In this document: positions 16,503 through 24,145 of the stretch, piece after piece
Layout of the letters: the number at the start of each line of letters is the position of its first letter
Position numbering within the stretch: the stretch's first letter is position 1
Origin: Flexivirga meconopsidis
GTDB lineage: Bacteria > Actinomycetota > Actinomycetes > Actinomycetales > Dermatophilaceae
DNA: 64,000 nucleotides
Assembly (NCBI RefSeq): GCF_026162425.1
Contig: NZ_JAOBQJ010000001.1
Coordinates: 62,001 to 126,000, forward strand
Direction: 5' to 3'
Notes under the pieces: model-generated
Told to the model about the DNA's origin: nothing
Database searches by the model: none
What the model saw: only the letters and a program-made list of their open reading frames with translations
Program-made: the position numbers and the translations under genes

Positions 16503-17453
16503 ATGACCTCGGGTGTGGGCGACTGGCGGGAGGGCGACTTCCGCCAACGGGCGCCGTCGCCAGGCTCGCTCGCCTGGGTCGCGGAGTCGATGGGCCCGGG
16601 CGCGCAGGTCACCGATTGCCGCCGTCTGACGGGAGGCGTCTCCTCTGCGGTGCACGAGGTCATCGTGGACGTGCGCGGTGCGCGGACTCTCGTCATACTC
16701 CGCCAATATCCGGGTGGCCTCGGCTTGCATGAGACGCTCGCGAACGAGATCGCCAACCTCGAGTTGGTCGCGGGGAGCGGCCTGCCGGTCCCGCGCGTGC
16801 TGGCCGCAGATGCTGCCGGTGAGTCGACCGATGGTTCCCCGTCGCTGCTAATGACCCGGCTTCCGGGGCGGGTCGAGCTCAACCCGACCGAACCCGGCTC
16901 CTGGCGGACGAAGATCGCCGAGCTCGCCGCCCTCGTGCATTCGCTCGATCTGCCCGCCCCAACCCTCCGGCCCTGGGCGGATTCCTGGATCGCTCCGCTT
17001 GCCGAGTTGCGGGTGCCTGCGGACGCACAGCGGCCGGGCGTATGGCGAGCGGCGTTCGATGCGATGGCCGCACCGCCACCGGAGGACAGCGCGGTCTTCC
17101 TGCACGGCGACTTCCTGCCGGTCAATCTCCTCTGGTCGCACGGGACCATCACCGGGCTGACCGATTGGAACGGCGTCCATCGCGGATCGCGCGCGGTCGA
17201 CCTCGGGCACTGCCGTCGCTATCTCGCCGCGCTCTACTCACCGGAAGCATCCGAAGATCTCCGAGCGCGCTACGAGTCGATCACCGGAGTCGCGCTCGAT
17301 CCATGGTGGGACCTGTTCGCGTTGCTGCACCACGACGACAGCCAGCCGCGATGGATCCGCCGCCAGGTCGCCGGTCGTCGTCCGGTCGACTCTCGGGGTA
17401 TGACGGTGCGGGTGGAGACCGTCGTCGAACGGACACTGCGTCGCCTCGGCTGA
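16503..17453 (+). CDS. Phosphotransferase (APH-fold) family protein
   Basis: A 316-residue small-molecule kinase homologue. The nucleotide lysine region ends in VILRQYPGG (~64; Arg rather than Lys at the expected place), the catalytic loop is FLHGDFLPVNLLW (HGDxxxxN, residue ~200) and the metal-binding aspartate is in GLTDWNGVH (~219). The substrate is unknown. The ATG at 16503 begins the homologous part; the ribosome site is weak. The 290-base gap upstream is non-coding and shows nothing else clear. Confidence 0.75.
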   Translation: MTSGVGDWREGDFRQRAPSPGSLAWVAESMGPGAQVTDCRRLTGGVSSAVHEVIVDVRGARTLVILRQYPGGLGLHETLANEIANLELVAGSGLPVPRVLAADAAGESTDGSPSLLMTRLPGRVELNPTEPGSWRTKIAELAALVHSLDLPAPTLRPWADSWIAPLAELRVPADAQRPGVWRAAFDAMAAPPPEDSAVFLHGDFLPVNLLWSHGTITGLTDWNGVHRGSRAVDLGHCRRYLAALYSPEASEDLRARYESITGVALDPWWDLFALLHHDDSQPRWIRRQVAGRRPVDSRGMTVRVETVVERTLRRLG

Positions 17454-17501
17454 GACTCGATGCCGAGAACGTCGCGCCGGTGACCTGTCAAAGCTCGTCG
17501 T

Positions 17502-18743
17502 CTACCCGTCAACCAGTGGATGGCGTCGCTGACGGGTGACGCGGAGCAAGACGAGGGCGAGCACACAGGCGACGCCGGTGCCGATGGAGAAGATCTCGAC
17601 CGCGTGGATCAGGCCCAGCGGGATGGCAAGGAAGCCGATGCCGATGACGGGTAACGCAACACCGGCATACATGACAACGTAGAAGCTGGAGAGGACGTCC
17701 GCGCGTCGGTGATGAGGTGCGACGGCGTTGGTGTCGGCGAGAGACCCGGCGAACGCCATACCTTGTCCGACGCCGGCGAGCACGGTCGCGACGAAGACGA
17801 CTGTGACGGAGCTGGTCTGCGCGGCCGCGATGATGCCGCCGAGGCCGGCGATCAGCAGTATCAGCCCGCCGGTTTGGGCCCGCGTGGACCCCAGTTTGGG
17901 TAGTGCGGTTTGGGCCGCCGCGGAGCAACCGAGCATGAGTGCGACGATGCCGCCGGCCAGCAGCAAGTTCTGTGTCTGTGTGAGCTGGGCGAGGTAGGAC
18001 GGCATCAGCGCCATGAACAACGCGGTGACTGCCCAAGCCAGGAAGGCCACCACCGAGGCGACGGCGAACGTGCCGCGGATGGCGGCCGGCACCGAGGGGC
18101 GCTCTGGTCGCCAACGCTTGCCGGTCGAGGCGGTGGGCGGGAGGAAGCGCGCCAACCCAACGAAGGCGACCAGGAGCAGCCCGATCTCGACCAGGTAGGG
18201 CAGCACCCGGGGCGCTGGAGCGTATTCGGCGAGCAGGCCACCCAGCAGCGGCCCAGCGGCGCCACCCGCTGCGGTAGCAATTGAACCGACGAGTGCGGCA
18301 CGTTTGTGCCGGCCGCCCGGTTCGGTATCAACGAGCGCGGCGGTGGCCGTGCCCTGGACGGCGCCGAGCGCAATCCCTTGCACGGCGCGGGCGGCGAACA
18401 GCCAGGCAACGCCGTCCGCAACCGCGAACAGCGCTGAGGCCAAGGCCGCGACCAGGACCGCGGGAAGCAGCACCCGTCGGCGCCCGACCACATCGGACAG
18501 CGGACCGAAGATGAGCAAAGAGGGGATCAGCACGATCGCGTACGTCGCGAAAATCAGCGTCACGCCCAACGGCGCGAACGAGAAGACCCGTTCGTACGTC
18601 GGGTACAGCGGCGTCGGGAGGTTGGTGCCGATCAGGAGCGCGGCCAGCGCGAAGGTCGCGGCGGCGAACGGCCACGCACCCCGGTGTCGCGCTGTGGTCA
18701 GGGACGGAGGCATTGCGGTAGACACAGTCCTCGACTCTGCCAT
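17502..18743 (-). CDS. MFS transporter
   Basis: A twelve-helix major facilitator protein of about 413 residues. The cytoplasmic loop 2-3 motif is GPLSDVVGRRRVLL near residue 82, and motif-C-like Gly/Pro residues follow in GSIATAAGGAAGPLLGGLLAEY near residue 150 (pieces). It probably exports a drug or metabolite. The start could be the ATG at 18743, which lies inside the palindromic operator, or the ATG at 18713. It is divergent from an ArsR-type regulator that should repress it. Confidence 0.88.
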   Translation of the reverse strand: MAESRTVSTAMPPSLTTARHRGAWPFAAATFALAALLIGTNLPTPLYPTYERVFSFAPLGVTLIFATYAIVLIPSLLIFGPLSDVVGRRRVLLPAVLVAALASALFAVADGVAWLFAARAVQGIALGAVQGTATAALVDTEPGGRHKRAALVGSIATAAGGAAGPLLGGLLAEYAPAPRVLPYLVEIGLLLVAFVGLARFLPPTASTGKRWRPERPSVPAAIRGTFAVASVVAFLAWAVTALFMALMPSYLAQLTQTQNLLLAGGIVALMLGCSAAAQTALPKLGSTRAQTGGLILLIAGLGGIIAAAQTSSVTVVFVATVLAGVGQGMAFAGSLADTNAVAPHHRRADVLSSFYVVMYAGVALPVIGIGFLAIPLGLIHAVEIFSIGTGVACVLALVLLRVTRQRRHPLVDG

Positions 18744-18772
18744 ATTTCCAAATATTTGGAAATATGGCAGAG
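18735..18772. promoter_or_regulatory. 38-bp perfect palindrome, operator of the ArsR/MFS divergon
   Basis: Both 19-base arms are exact reverse complements; each arm reads CTCTGCCATATTTCCAAAT from its outer end. The AT-rich centre stands out in GC-rich host DNA. It covers the MFS start codon at 18743 and ends 17 bases before the regulator start at 18790, so one bound dimer or a pair could silence both genes. Confidence 0.85.
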
Positions 18773-18789
18773 GTGATAATCTCGGGGAC

Positions 18790-19107
18790 ATGTCACGGAC
18801 CGACCTGCGCGAGCGGGCTCAACACCCCGCCACTGCAGCGCTCGAGCTGGCGACCGTGATGCGCACTGTCGGCGATCCGATCCGGTTACAGATCGTGCGC
18901 ACTTTGGCCGACGAGCGCCCGCGGGCCTGCGGCGAACTGTCCGACCTGTTGGGCCTGCCCAACTCCACGCTCTCCTACCATCTCCGGCTACTCCGCGACG
19001 CCGGTCTCACCCGGACACTGCCGCAGGGCGCCCAACGGTTGACGGCGCTGCGCCGTGAGGACCTGGATCAGCGTTTTCCAGGACTACTCGAGGTCTTGAC
19101 CCAGTAG
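18790..19107 (+). CDS. ArsR/winged-helix transcriptional regulator
   Basis: A 105-residue one-domain regulator. The DNA-binding helices are RACGELSDLLGLPNSTLSYHLRLLRDAGL, read in two pieces near residues 57-85, and the wing contains LTRTLPQGAQRLTALRRED. No metal-binding cysteine pair of the ArsR/SmtB type is present, so it probably senses an organic ligand exported by the divergent MFS protein. Confidence 0.87.
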   Translation: MSRTDLRERAQHPATAALELATVMRTVGDPIRLQIVRTLADERPRACGELSDLLGLPNSTLSYHLRLLRDAGLTRTLPQGAQRLTALRREDLDQRFPGLLEVLTQ

Positions 19108-19143
19108 CGCGGGGCATCCGGAGTTCCTGCAGCCCTGGCCGGA

Positions 19144-19926
19144 TCACCCGAGATGTGGATTGCCGCTGGTGGCGCTGGTGCCGCCGTCGGCCGGGATCTG
19201 CGCGCCGGTGACGAGACTGGCGTCGTCACTGGCCAGGAAGGCGACCACCGCCGCGACCTCGGACGGTTGGCCCGCGCGCCCCAGCGCGACCCGGTTGCGG
19301 ATGCCGTCGCGCACCACGTCGTTGTCGAGCAGCGCGGCCTGCTGCTCGGTGTGCGTGACACCGGGGTGCACCGCATTGACTCGGATGCCGTCACTCCCAT
19401 AGTCCAGTGCCATGGTGCGCGTCAGGTTGCCGACCGCGGCCTTGCTGGCGCTGTACGCCGGCATACCCCACTCGCCGCCGAGAGCGGCGACCGAGCCGAC
19501 GTTGACGATGCTGCCGCGCACGGCTCGCAGATGCGGCAAGGCAGCGCGGGAGGCAAAGAAGACCCCGTCGAGATTGGTTGCCATCACGGTCCGCCAGGTC
19601 GCCGAGTCGATCTGGTCGATCGGGCCGGGGCCGTATGTCGCGGCATTGTTGACGAGGGTGTCCAGCCGTCCATGCCGTATGGCGACGGCTTCGATGGCGC
19701 GGGAGATCTCCTCCTCATCGCTCACGTCGGCGACCACGCTCTCGATCGTCGACCCCTGCCGCTGCGCGGCAACCCGATCGAGCTTGGCCTTCGTCCGGCC
19801 GACGATCGCGACGGTCGCTCCCTCGGCGGCGAACCGGTCGGCAGCCGCGGCCCCGATCCCTTCACCGCCGCCGGTGATCACGACGACCTTCCCCCGGAAC
19901 CTGCCGTCCGTCGGCGTCTTGTCCAT
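19144..19926 (-). CDS. SDR-family NAD(P)-dependent oxidoreductase
   Basis: A 260-residue classical short-chain dehydrogenase. The cofactor motif is VVITGGGEGIGAAAADRFA (TGxxxGxG, residue ~17), followed by NNAATYG (NNAG-type, ~95), the catalytic Ser in IVNVGSVAA (~145), YSASKAAVG (YxxxK, ~158) and a PGVTHTEQ segment. The C-terminal GAQIPADGG matches FabG-like enzymes. The ATG at 19926 has GAGAGGAC upstream; a further upstream ATG at 19956 is less likely. Confidence 0.9.
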   Translation of the reverse strand: MDKTPTDGRFRGKVVVITGGGEGIGAAAADRFAAEGATVAIVGRTKAKLDRVAAQRQGSTIESVVADVSDEEEISRAIEAVAIRHGRLDTLVNNAATYGPGPIDQIDSATWRTVMATNLDGVFFASRAALPHLRAVRGSIVNVGSVAALGGEWGMPAYSASKAAVGNLTRTMALDYGSDGIRVNAVHPGVTHTEQQAALLDNDVVRDGIRNRVALGRAGQPSEVAAVVAFLASDDASLVTGAQIPADGGTSATSGNPHLG

Positions 19927-19982
19927 GGTGTGTCTGTCCTCTCGACTCTTCGTCATACGTTTCGTCTGTCATTGGTTTTTCG

Positions 19983-20939
19983 TCATACGGGATTGGGGAC
20001 CAGCGCCGAGACGGCGATGCGAGCCGCGTCCGCGACGGTGCGGTAGCCGGCGGCGGGGTCACGTCGCTGGGGTGCGGTGTAGATGCTGACGATCAACGGG
20101 GCGCGGCCCGGTGGCCAGATCACCGCGACGTCGTTGATCTCGCCGCGACTTCCGCTGCCGGTCTTGTCGCCGACCGGCCAACCGGTCGGCAGCCCAGCGC
20201 GGATCGAGGTCGCCCCGGTCTTATTCGCCTTCAACCAGCCCACCATCCGGTTTCGGCCCGCGGCTGCGAGCGCTCCGTCACCGAGGGTCAGTGCGTGCAG
20301 GTCGGTTGCCATGTGAGCCGGGGTGGTGGTGTCCCGTACGTCGCCGGGCGCGCTGACGTTGAGGTCGGGCTCGGTGCGATCGAGGCGAGTGACGGAGTCC
20401 CCCAGGGTGCGGACGAACTCGGTGACCTCCGCGGGGCCGCCAGCAAGTCGCGTCAGCAGGTTCGCCGCCGTGTTGTCACTGCGCGTGATCGCCGCGTCGC
20501 ACAGCTGCGAGACCGTCATGCCGTCGGCGACATGTCGCGAAGTGACCGGTGCGTACTCAAGCAACTGGTCGCGGCCGTAACGGACCCTGCGTCTCAGCAA
20601 ACCCGGTTGCTGCTGGTCGCGCTGCAGGATCGCGCCCACGACCAGCAGCTTGTGCGTCGAGCACATCAGGAATCGCTCGTCGGCGCGGTGGGCCAGCCGT
20701 CGCCCGGTGCCGGTGTCCAACGCCGACAGTCCGAGCCGCCCGCCGAACCTGCGCTCCAGAGCCGCCAACTCCGCCGATGCCGCTAACGCCGTGGACGCGG
20801 CGCCGGCCGAGGCTGACGGCCGCGGCTGGGAGGTGCCCGGTGCGCAGCCGGCCAGCAGGACTGCGCCGAGCGGCAGACTGGCCGCGAGCGCTGAGCGCCG
20901 AGCTATGGGCCGTGCGTTGTCTTCGGCACGGCCGGCCAC
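19983..20939 (-). CDS. bla: Class A serine beta-lactamase, lipoprotein
   Basis: A 318-residue serine hydrolase that would open beta-lactam rings. Motifs in order: MCSTHK (SxxK, Ser 94), ITRSDNTAANL (SDN), RTEPDLN (the Glu 166 position, omega loop) and VGDKTGSGS (KTG). The signal ends in a lipobox LLAGC (Cys 32) after a twin-arginine-like RRSALAAS. The GTG start at 20939 overlaps the stop of the small basic ORF by one base (TAGTG), so they are translated together. Spectrum cannot be read from the sequence. Confidence 0.92.
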   Translation of the reverse strand: MAGRAEDNARPIARRSALAASLPLGAVLLAGCAPGTSQPRPSASAGAASTALAASAELAALERRFGGRLGLSALDTGTGRRLAHRADERFLMCSTHKLLVVGAILQRDQQQPGLLRRRVRYGRDQLLEYAPVTSRHVADGMTVSQLCDAAITRSDNTAANLLTRLAGGPAEVTEFVRTLGDSVTRLDRTEPDLNVSAPGDVRDTTTPAHMATDLHALTLGDGALAAAGRNRMVGWLKANKTGATSIRAGLPTGWPVGDKTGSGSRGEINDVAVIWPPGRAPLIVSIYTAPQRRDPAAGYRTVADAARIAVSALVPNPV

Positions 20940-21124
20940 TACTTGCCGGCTGCGGTGATCACAGCGGCGCGCCGGATCCGACGCCGCCGTCGTACGGCGC
21001 GATCGGCGCTCGTCGTCGCCTGATCGGGCGATTGCCCCTCGGCGATCGCCTTGTCGTATGCCTTCTGGTGTGCCCGGTCCTCGCGGGCTTGTCGCCGCAG
21101 CTTCCGGTCCTTGAACCAGCCCAT
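20939..21124 (-). CDS. Small basic protein upstream of the beta-lactamase
   Basis: A 61-residue, Arg/Lys-rich helical protein (MGWFKDRKLRRQAREDRAHQ begins it). The ribosome site GAAGAGGAAGG is strong. No family is recognised. Its stop is fused to the beta-lactamase start, so it may mainly serve to couple translation. Confidence 0.6.
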   Translation of the reverse strand: MGWFKDRKLRRQAREDRAHQKAYDKAIAEGQSPDQATTSADRAVRRRRRIRRAAVITAAGK

Positions 21125-21174
21125 TGCGCAACCTTCCTCTTCGGTGAACTTGCTTCGATCGATCTGGCTTGTCG

Positions 21175-21540
21175 CTACGCCCCGTCGCGTCGCAGGTCGG
21201 CGGCCGCGGGCATCTCGGTGCCGGCCTGACCGGAGAACGACGTGACCGACGTGGTGGTGATGGCCCGCAACGCCGCGCAGTGTTCGCCGAACGCCGCGTT
21301 GCCCTCGGGCGTCAGCGACAACCAGGTGCGGGGGCGTTTGCCGACATACCCCTTGCGGACGTGCACGTAGCCCGCGTCCTCGAGCACTCGAATGTGTTGG
21401 GACAGTAGGGATTCGCTGACTTCGAGGGTGTCTCGCAGCACCTTGAACTCGGCCTCTCCGGTGGCGGCCAGGGCGGCCATGAGCGAGAACCGCACGGGGG
21501 TGTGGATACGGCTGTTGAGCCGGTGGCGCGGGTGGGTCAT
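21175..21540 (-). CDS. Winged-helix transcriptional regulator (transcriptional regulator of the ArsR/PadR-like DUF class)
   Basis: A 121-residue wHTH protein: RFSLMAALAATGEAEFKVLR, then VSESLLSQHIRVLEDAGYV and the wing VGKRPRTWLSLTPEG. The DNA-binding part matches the small regulators that accompany a membrane partner. It starts in an ATGA overlap with the membrane protein gene upstream (21537-21540). The probable target is the dyad at 21991-22007 ahead of that gene. Confidence 0.82.
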   Translation of the reverse strand: MTHPRHRLNSRIHTPVRFSLMAALAATGEAEFKVLRDTLEVSESLLSQHIRVLEDAGYVHVRKGYVGKRPRTWLSLTPEGNAAFGEHCAALRAITTTSVTSFSGQAGTEMPAAADLRRDGA

Positions 21541-21980
21541 CGGCGTACTCGCAGCCAGGCACGGGTCGCCTCGACGAATGCGGGCGAGGCGACTACGACA
21601 CCCATCAATGCCCACCAACCCACCGCGCGACCCAGGTATGTCGGGCCGAACCAGAAGACGCCCGTCGAATACAGCACCACCCACGGGATCAGCCACCGCC
21701 GGGTGTCGCGACTACGTGCCGGACGAACACCCTTGCCGCGTTTCCACGCGAAGATCACGACCGCCCAAGCCACTGCGACCACCGCGAAGGCGACGCCGGC
21801 CCAGTTACTGCGAACAAGCGGCAGCCAGGTCACCAGTGCGACCGTGACCACGGCGTACACGGTCATCATCGCCGGATACCACCGGCCGCCCTGCCGGATC
21901 CTGGCCTGCACGCTCGCGGCACGCTCCAGCATCGAGCTGGTGTCCTCCGGCATCATCACGCCACTTCCAGGAGCAGTCAT
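21537..21980 (-). CDS. Four-helix membrane protein co-transcribed with a wHTH regulator
   Basis: A 147-residue integral membrane protein with helices near residues 35-55, 60-78, 95-113 and 118-135. No catalytic residues are seen. Membrane proteins in this arrangement are often the regulated partner of the adjacent small regulator; function unknown. Confidence 0.7.
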   Translation of the reverse strand: MTAPGSGVMMPEDTSSMLERAASVQARIRQGGRWYPAMMTVYAVVTVALVTWLPLVRSNWAGVAFAVVAVAWAVVIFAWKRGKGVRPARSRDTRRWLIPWVVLYSTGVFWFGPTYLGRAVGWWALMGVVVASPAFVEATRAWLRVRR

Positions 21981-21990
21981 TACCCGTTGA

Positions 21991-22007
21991 CTTTAACGCC
22001 GCTAAAG
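21991..22007. promoter_or_regulatory. CTTTA-N7-TAAAG dyad upstream of the membrane protein/regulator operon
   Basis: An inverted repeat with 5-bp arms lies 11 bases before the start at 21980 and includes the most AT-rich bases of the region. It is a likely promoter or operator site for the downstream wHTH regulator. The remaining ~170 bases to 22179 show nothing clear. Confidence 0.45.
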
Positions 22008-22179
22008 TACCTGCGCAACGTGCACGTCGGCGGTGATCCGTGTCGATCCCGGCGACGACAGTGATGTCTTCGGGAAGAGGATCGAGCAGTGCTCACTGCT
22101 CGGGCCCCTTCTTGTCGGTGGAATCTGCTGACATGCGTCAGCACGTGGTCTGTAGTGGTGCGGGTCGATACCGGTGCGG

Positions 22180-22632
22180 TCACCCCAGGTGTTGGAGCAA
22201 TTCGCCCAATCGCCGCAGGACGTGGCTGCGCCAGCCGCCGTTCATGAACTTCCGGGCAAGCTGTTGGGTGGGGTCGTCGAGATCGAAGCCCGCGTGCTCC
22301 AGGAACAGGCGGGTGCCTTTTCCCTCGGGATGCAGCATCCAGGTGACGGTGGTCGCCATCCCGTCGGGCTGTTCGGCGTCAGCCCAGCTGATCCGGAGCA
22401 TCTTCCGAGGCCGCAGGTCGAGCACCTGACACGCGATCCGTCCGGAGAAACCGGTCTGCGCGACCGGACGCGCCCAGAACGCGAACCGGTGTCCCACGAT
22501 GGGTTCAAAGTCGTTGGGCATCAGCCACTGCGCCATCAGCTCCGGCGTCGTCAGGGCACGCCAGACCTTCGACGGCGGGTGTGGGAAGAACTGGTCGACC
22601 TCGATCCGGGTCAGATCTTCATGCGTGGTCAT
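22180..22632 (-). CDS. SRPBCC (AHSA1-like) domain protein
   Basis: A 150-residue START/SRPBCC-fold protein: VDQFFPHPPSKVWRALTTPELMAQWL at the N-terminus (pieces, residues ~11-36) and TRLFLEHAGFD with GGWRSHVLRRLGELL at the C-terminus. Such proteins bind hydrophobic ligands in a deep cavity. It is co-transcribed with an ArsR regulator and a VOC protein, a frequent trio. It overlaps the ArsR gene by 14 bases. Confidence 0.88.
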   Translation of the reverse strand: MTTHEDLTRIEVDQFFPHPPSKVWRALTTPELMAQWLMPNDFEPIVGHRFAFWARPVAQTGFSGRIACQVLDLRPRKMLRISWADAEQPDGMATTVTWMLHPEGKGTRLFLEHAGFDLDDPTQQLARKFMNGGWRSHVLRRLGELLQHLG

Positions 22633-22966
22633 CATCGTCCATCTCGTCGAGGACACCGCCGAGGGCGGTCATCCGGTCGCGCCAGAAGCGCTCGTATGGA
22701 GTGAGCCAGTCGATCAGCTCTGCCATCGGCTCTCCCGTGACGCGGTAGAAGCGGTGACGGCCTTCCTGGCGCTCCTCTACGAGTCCGGACTCGCGCAACG
22801 CCCGAAGATGCTCGGAGACGCTGGGGCGGGCCATGTCGAATTTCCCCGCGAGGTCCCCAGCGGTGTGCTCACCGCCGAGGAGTGCGTCGAGAATGTCGCG
22901 ACGAGTGGGGTTGGCGAGTGCGCCGAACACCTCGTCCAGCGGACCGCTCTTGAGACGGCGAGGCAA
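22619..22966 (-). CDS. ArsR-family transcriptional regulator
   Basis: A 115-residue regulator: LDEVFGALANPTRRDILDAL, then HTAGDLAGKFDMARPSVSEHLRALRESGL (pieces) and wing EGRHRFYRVTGEPM. It belongs to the ArsR subgroup that pairs with SRPBCC proteins and lacks metal-binding Cys pairs. The likely operator is the 16-bp palindrome at 23345-23360 ahead of the operon. The start is a TTG at 22966. Confidence 0.9.
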   Translation of the reverse strand: MPRRLKSGPLDEVFGALANPTRRDILDALLGGEHTAGDLAGKFDMARPSVSEHLRALRESGLVEERQEGRHRFYRVTGEPMAELIDWLTPYERFWRDRMTALGGVLDEMDDDDHA

Positions 22967-22978
22967 AACCGGGCGCCC

Positions 22979-23332
22979 TCAGCCCTGCAGGGCGTAGCTG
23001 TTGCCGTCCGGGTCCGAGAAGGTGGCCTGCCGGCCCCACGGCATGTCGATCGGTCCGTCGACGACCACACCGGCCTCCCGCAGGCGTGCAACGTCGGCAT
23101 CGAGGTCAGAGCTCTCGAACAGGGTGCCCTGTCCACCGCCGGCGCTCATGCCGGGGAACGGCTTGTGTAGGACGAGGGTGGTGCCGCTCGGTGCACCGAC
23201 CTCAAGCCAGCGGTTCTCGCCGAAGGCCTGGTCTGTCTTCACCTCGAGCCCGAGCGCGTCGACATAGAAGTCGCGGGCACGGACCTGGTCACCAACGAAC
23301 ACGGTCACGGTCTTCACAGTGTTGATAGCCAT
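22979..23332 (-). CDS. VOC (glyoxalase/bleomycin resistance) family protein
   Basis: A 117-residue single VOC domain: VKTVTVFVGDQVRARDFYVDALGL (in pieces) opens it, and ATFSDPDGNSYALQG closes it with the metal-ligand-type FxDPDGN. Relatives include glyoxalase I, dioxygenases and antibiotic-binding proteins, so the reaction cannot be named. It is the first gene of the VOC-ArsR-SRPBCC operon. Confidence 0.88.
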   Translation of the reverse strand: MAINTVKTVTVFVGDQVRARDFYVDALGLEVKTDQAFGENRWLEVGAPSGTTLVLHKPFPGMSAGGGQGTLFESSDLDADVARLREAGVVVDGPIDMPWGRQATFSDPDGNSYALQG

Positions 23333-23344
23333 GCCTGATGATAA

Positions 23345-23360
23345 GTAGGAAATTTCCTAC
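23345..23360. promoter_or_regulatory. Perfect 16-bp palindrome GTAGGAAATTTCCTAC, ArsR operator
   Basis: An exact 8+8 palindrome lies 12 bases before the VOC start. It is the natural site for the operon's own ArsR protein. It also contains the stop codon (TAG, 23357-23359) of the truncated ORF upstream. Confidence 0.75.
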
Positions 23361-23535
23361 GCGTCAACCAGGGTCGTGCCACCCACGGGGCCGCCCAGCT
23401 GCCGCGCTGGGACGGTGTCGCTCCCGAGCCCAAGCGCAGCGGCCTTCACCTCAGGTAGTGGCGCGTACTTCGCATTGCGCGCCTCCGGGCGACGGACCCG
23501 GTCGTCAACCTCGACGGCGACCGTCCCGTCCCATT
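23357..23535 (-). pseudogene. C-terminal fragment of a host gene cut by the transposon
   Basis: On the minus strand about 58 codons of host-like composition run from the transposon edge to a TAG at 23357, beginning WDGTVAVEVDDRVRRPEARN and ending GGPVGGTTLVDA. If the transposon and one CCATT copy are removed, the frame continues into the right flank as ILILE-WDGT for about ten more codons before a TGA. The gene was therefore interrupted, and its 5' part seems already lost. The protein family is not recognised. Confidence 0.55.
23531..23535. repeat. 5-bp target-site duplication CCATT (left copy)
   Basis: CCATT lies immediately outside the left terminus and is repeated at 44131-44135 immediately outside the right terminus. 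Five bases is the standard duplication for Tn7-type transposition. Confidence 0.85.
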
Positions 23536-23557
23536 TGTCGAGATGCAGCGAAGATGA
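23536..23557 (+). repeat. Left terminal inverted repeat (TnsB-type end)
   Basis: It reads TGTCGAGATGCAG, two variable bases, then AAGATGA, and matches the right end at 20 of 22 positions. A related block GAAGATTGAACGAAA follows at 23572-23586 and echoes GAAGATGAAACGAGG at 23550-23564, which may be a further TnsB contact. The next ~130 bases before the first gene are non-coding. Confidence 0.88.
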
Positions 23558-23686
23558 AACGAGGCATGCGTTGAAGATTGAACGAAATCGGCTCCGGAAA
23601 AGCCGGTGCTTCATCTAGGCGCCAGTCTGCGTGTCGCCTTGACATTCACACATTGTGTGTGGCCCACGGGGGACTGATCCTGCGTC

Positions 23687-24145
23687 TTAACTGGCTAGCT
23701 TGTCGATCGTCGGCAACTCTCCGCGGCGCAGTGCAAAGAGCAGGAGCGCTTTACGCACCGTCCTTTCTTCACCTTTGGATAGTGCACGATAGTCCAGATA
23801 TGTGTGACCGGGTGACCGTAATTCTCCAGGAGTGGGGTTGACAGCCGTATCATCTATCGCCCTGATTGATTCGTCATGCGCTTCCTGCGTCGTCACCGCC
23901 CAGACTCCTAACGACGGCGTCTTGGCGTGGTCTTGATGCCAGTCCCGCGAACTCTGTGGCGTGACGCCGGGAGCGCTTGACCGCGCAAATGATGGGCATC
24001 TGGCGTCCACGGTCGACGGCCCGAAGGCATGGGATGCCGGTGTCTTCGCGACTTCGTCCCAATTGTGACGGGTAACTTGTCGGAACAAAAGTTCGTCGCT
24101 TGGCTGCACGACAATTTCTTGTGGTAGGAGCACGGGCTTACTCAC
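23687..24145 (-). CDS. Hypothetical protein, downstream member of a two-gene module
   Basis: A 152-residue protein not assignable to a named family. The pattern is LLFRQVTRHNWD near residue 19, ASHAFGPSTVD (~36), SFARSSAPGVTPQSSRD (~52), LGVWAVTTQEA (~78) and a C-terminal helix RTVRKALLLFALRRG. I recall the same sequence of blocks in unnamed proteins that follow a partner ending in a GWD...DGGVxxEW segment, as here. The GTG start overlaps the partner's stop by four bases. The role is unknown; it might be a toxin-antitoxin or other paired system. Confidence 0.6.
   Translation of the reverse strand: MSKPVLLPQEIVVQPSDELLFRQVTRHNWDEVAKTPASHAFGPSTVDARCPSFARSSAPGVTPQSSRDWHQDHAKTPSLGVWAVTTQEAHDESIRAIDDTAVNPTPGELRSPGHTYLDYRALSKGEERTVRKALLLFALRRGELPTIDKLAS

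Noticed and set aside
15680-17152. 490-codon minus-strand frame across the M23 gene and the phosphotransferase
   Set aside because: Only the M23 peptidase in a neighbouring frame and the plus-strand phosphotransferase carry family motifs; this frame has none.
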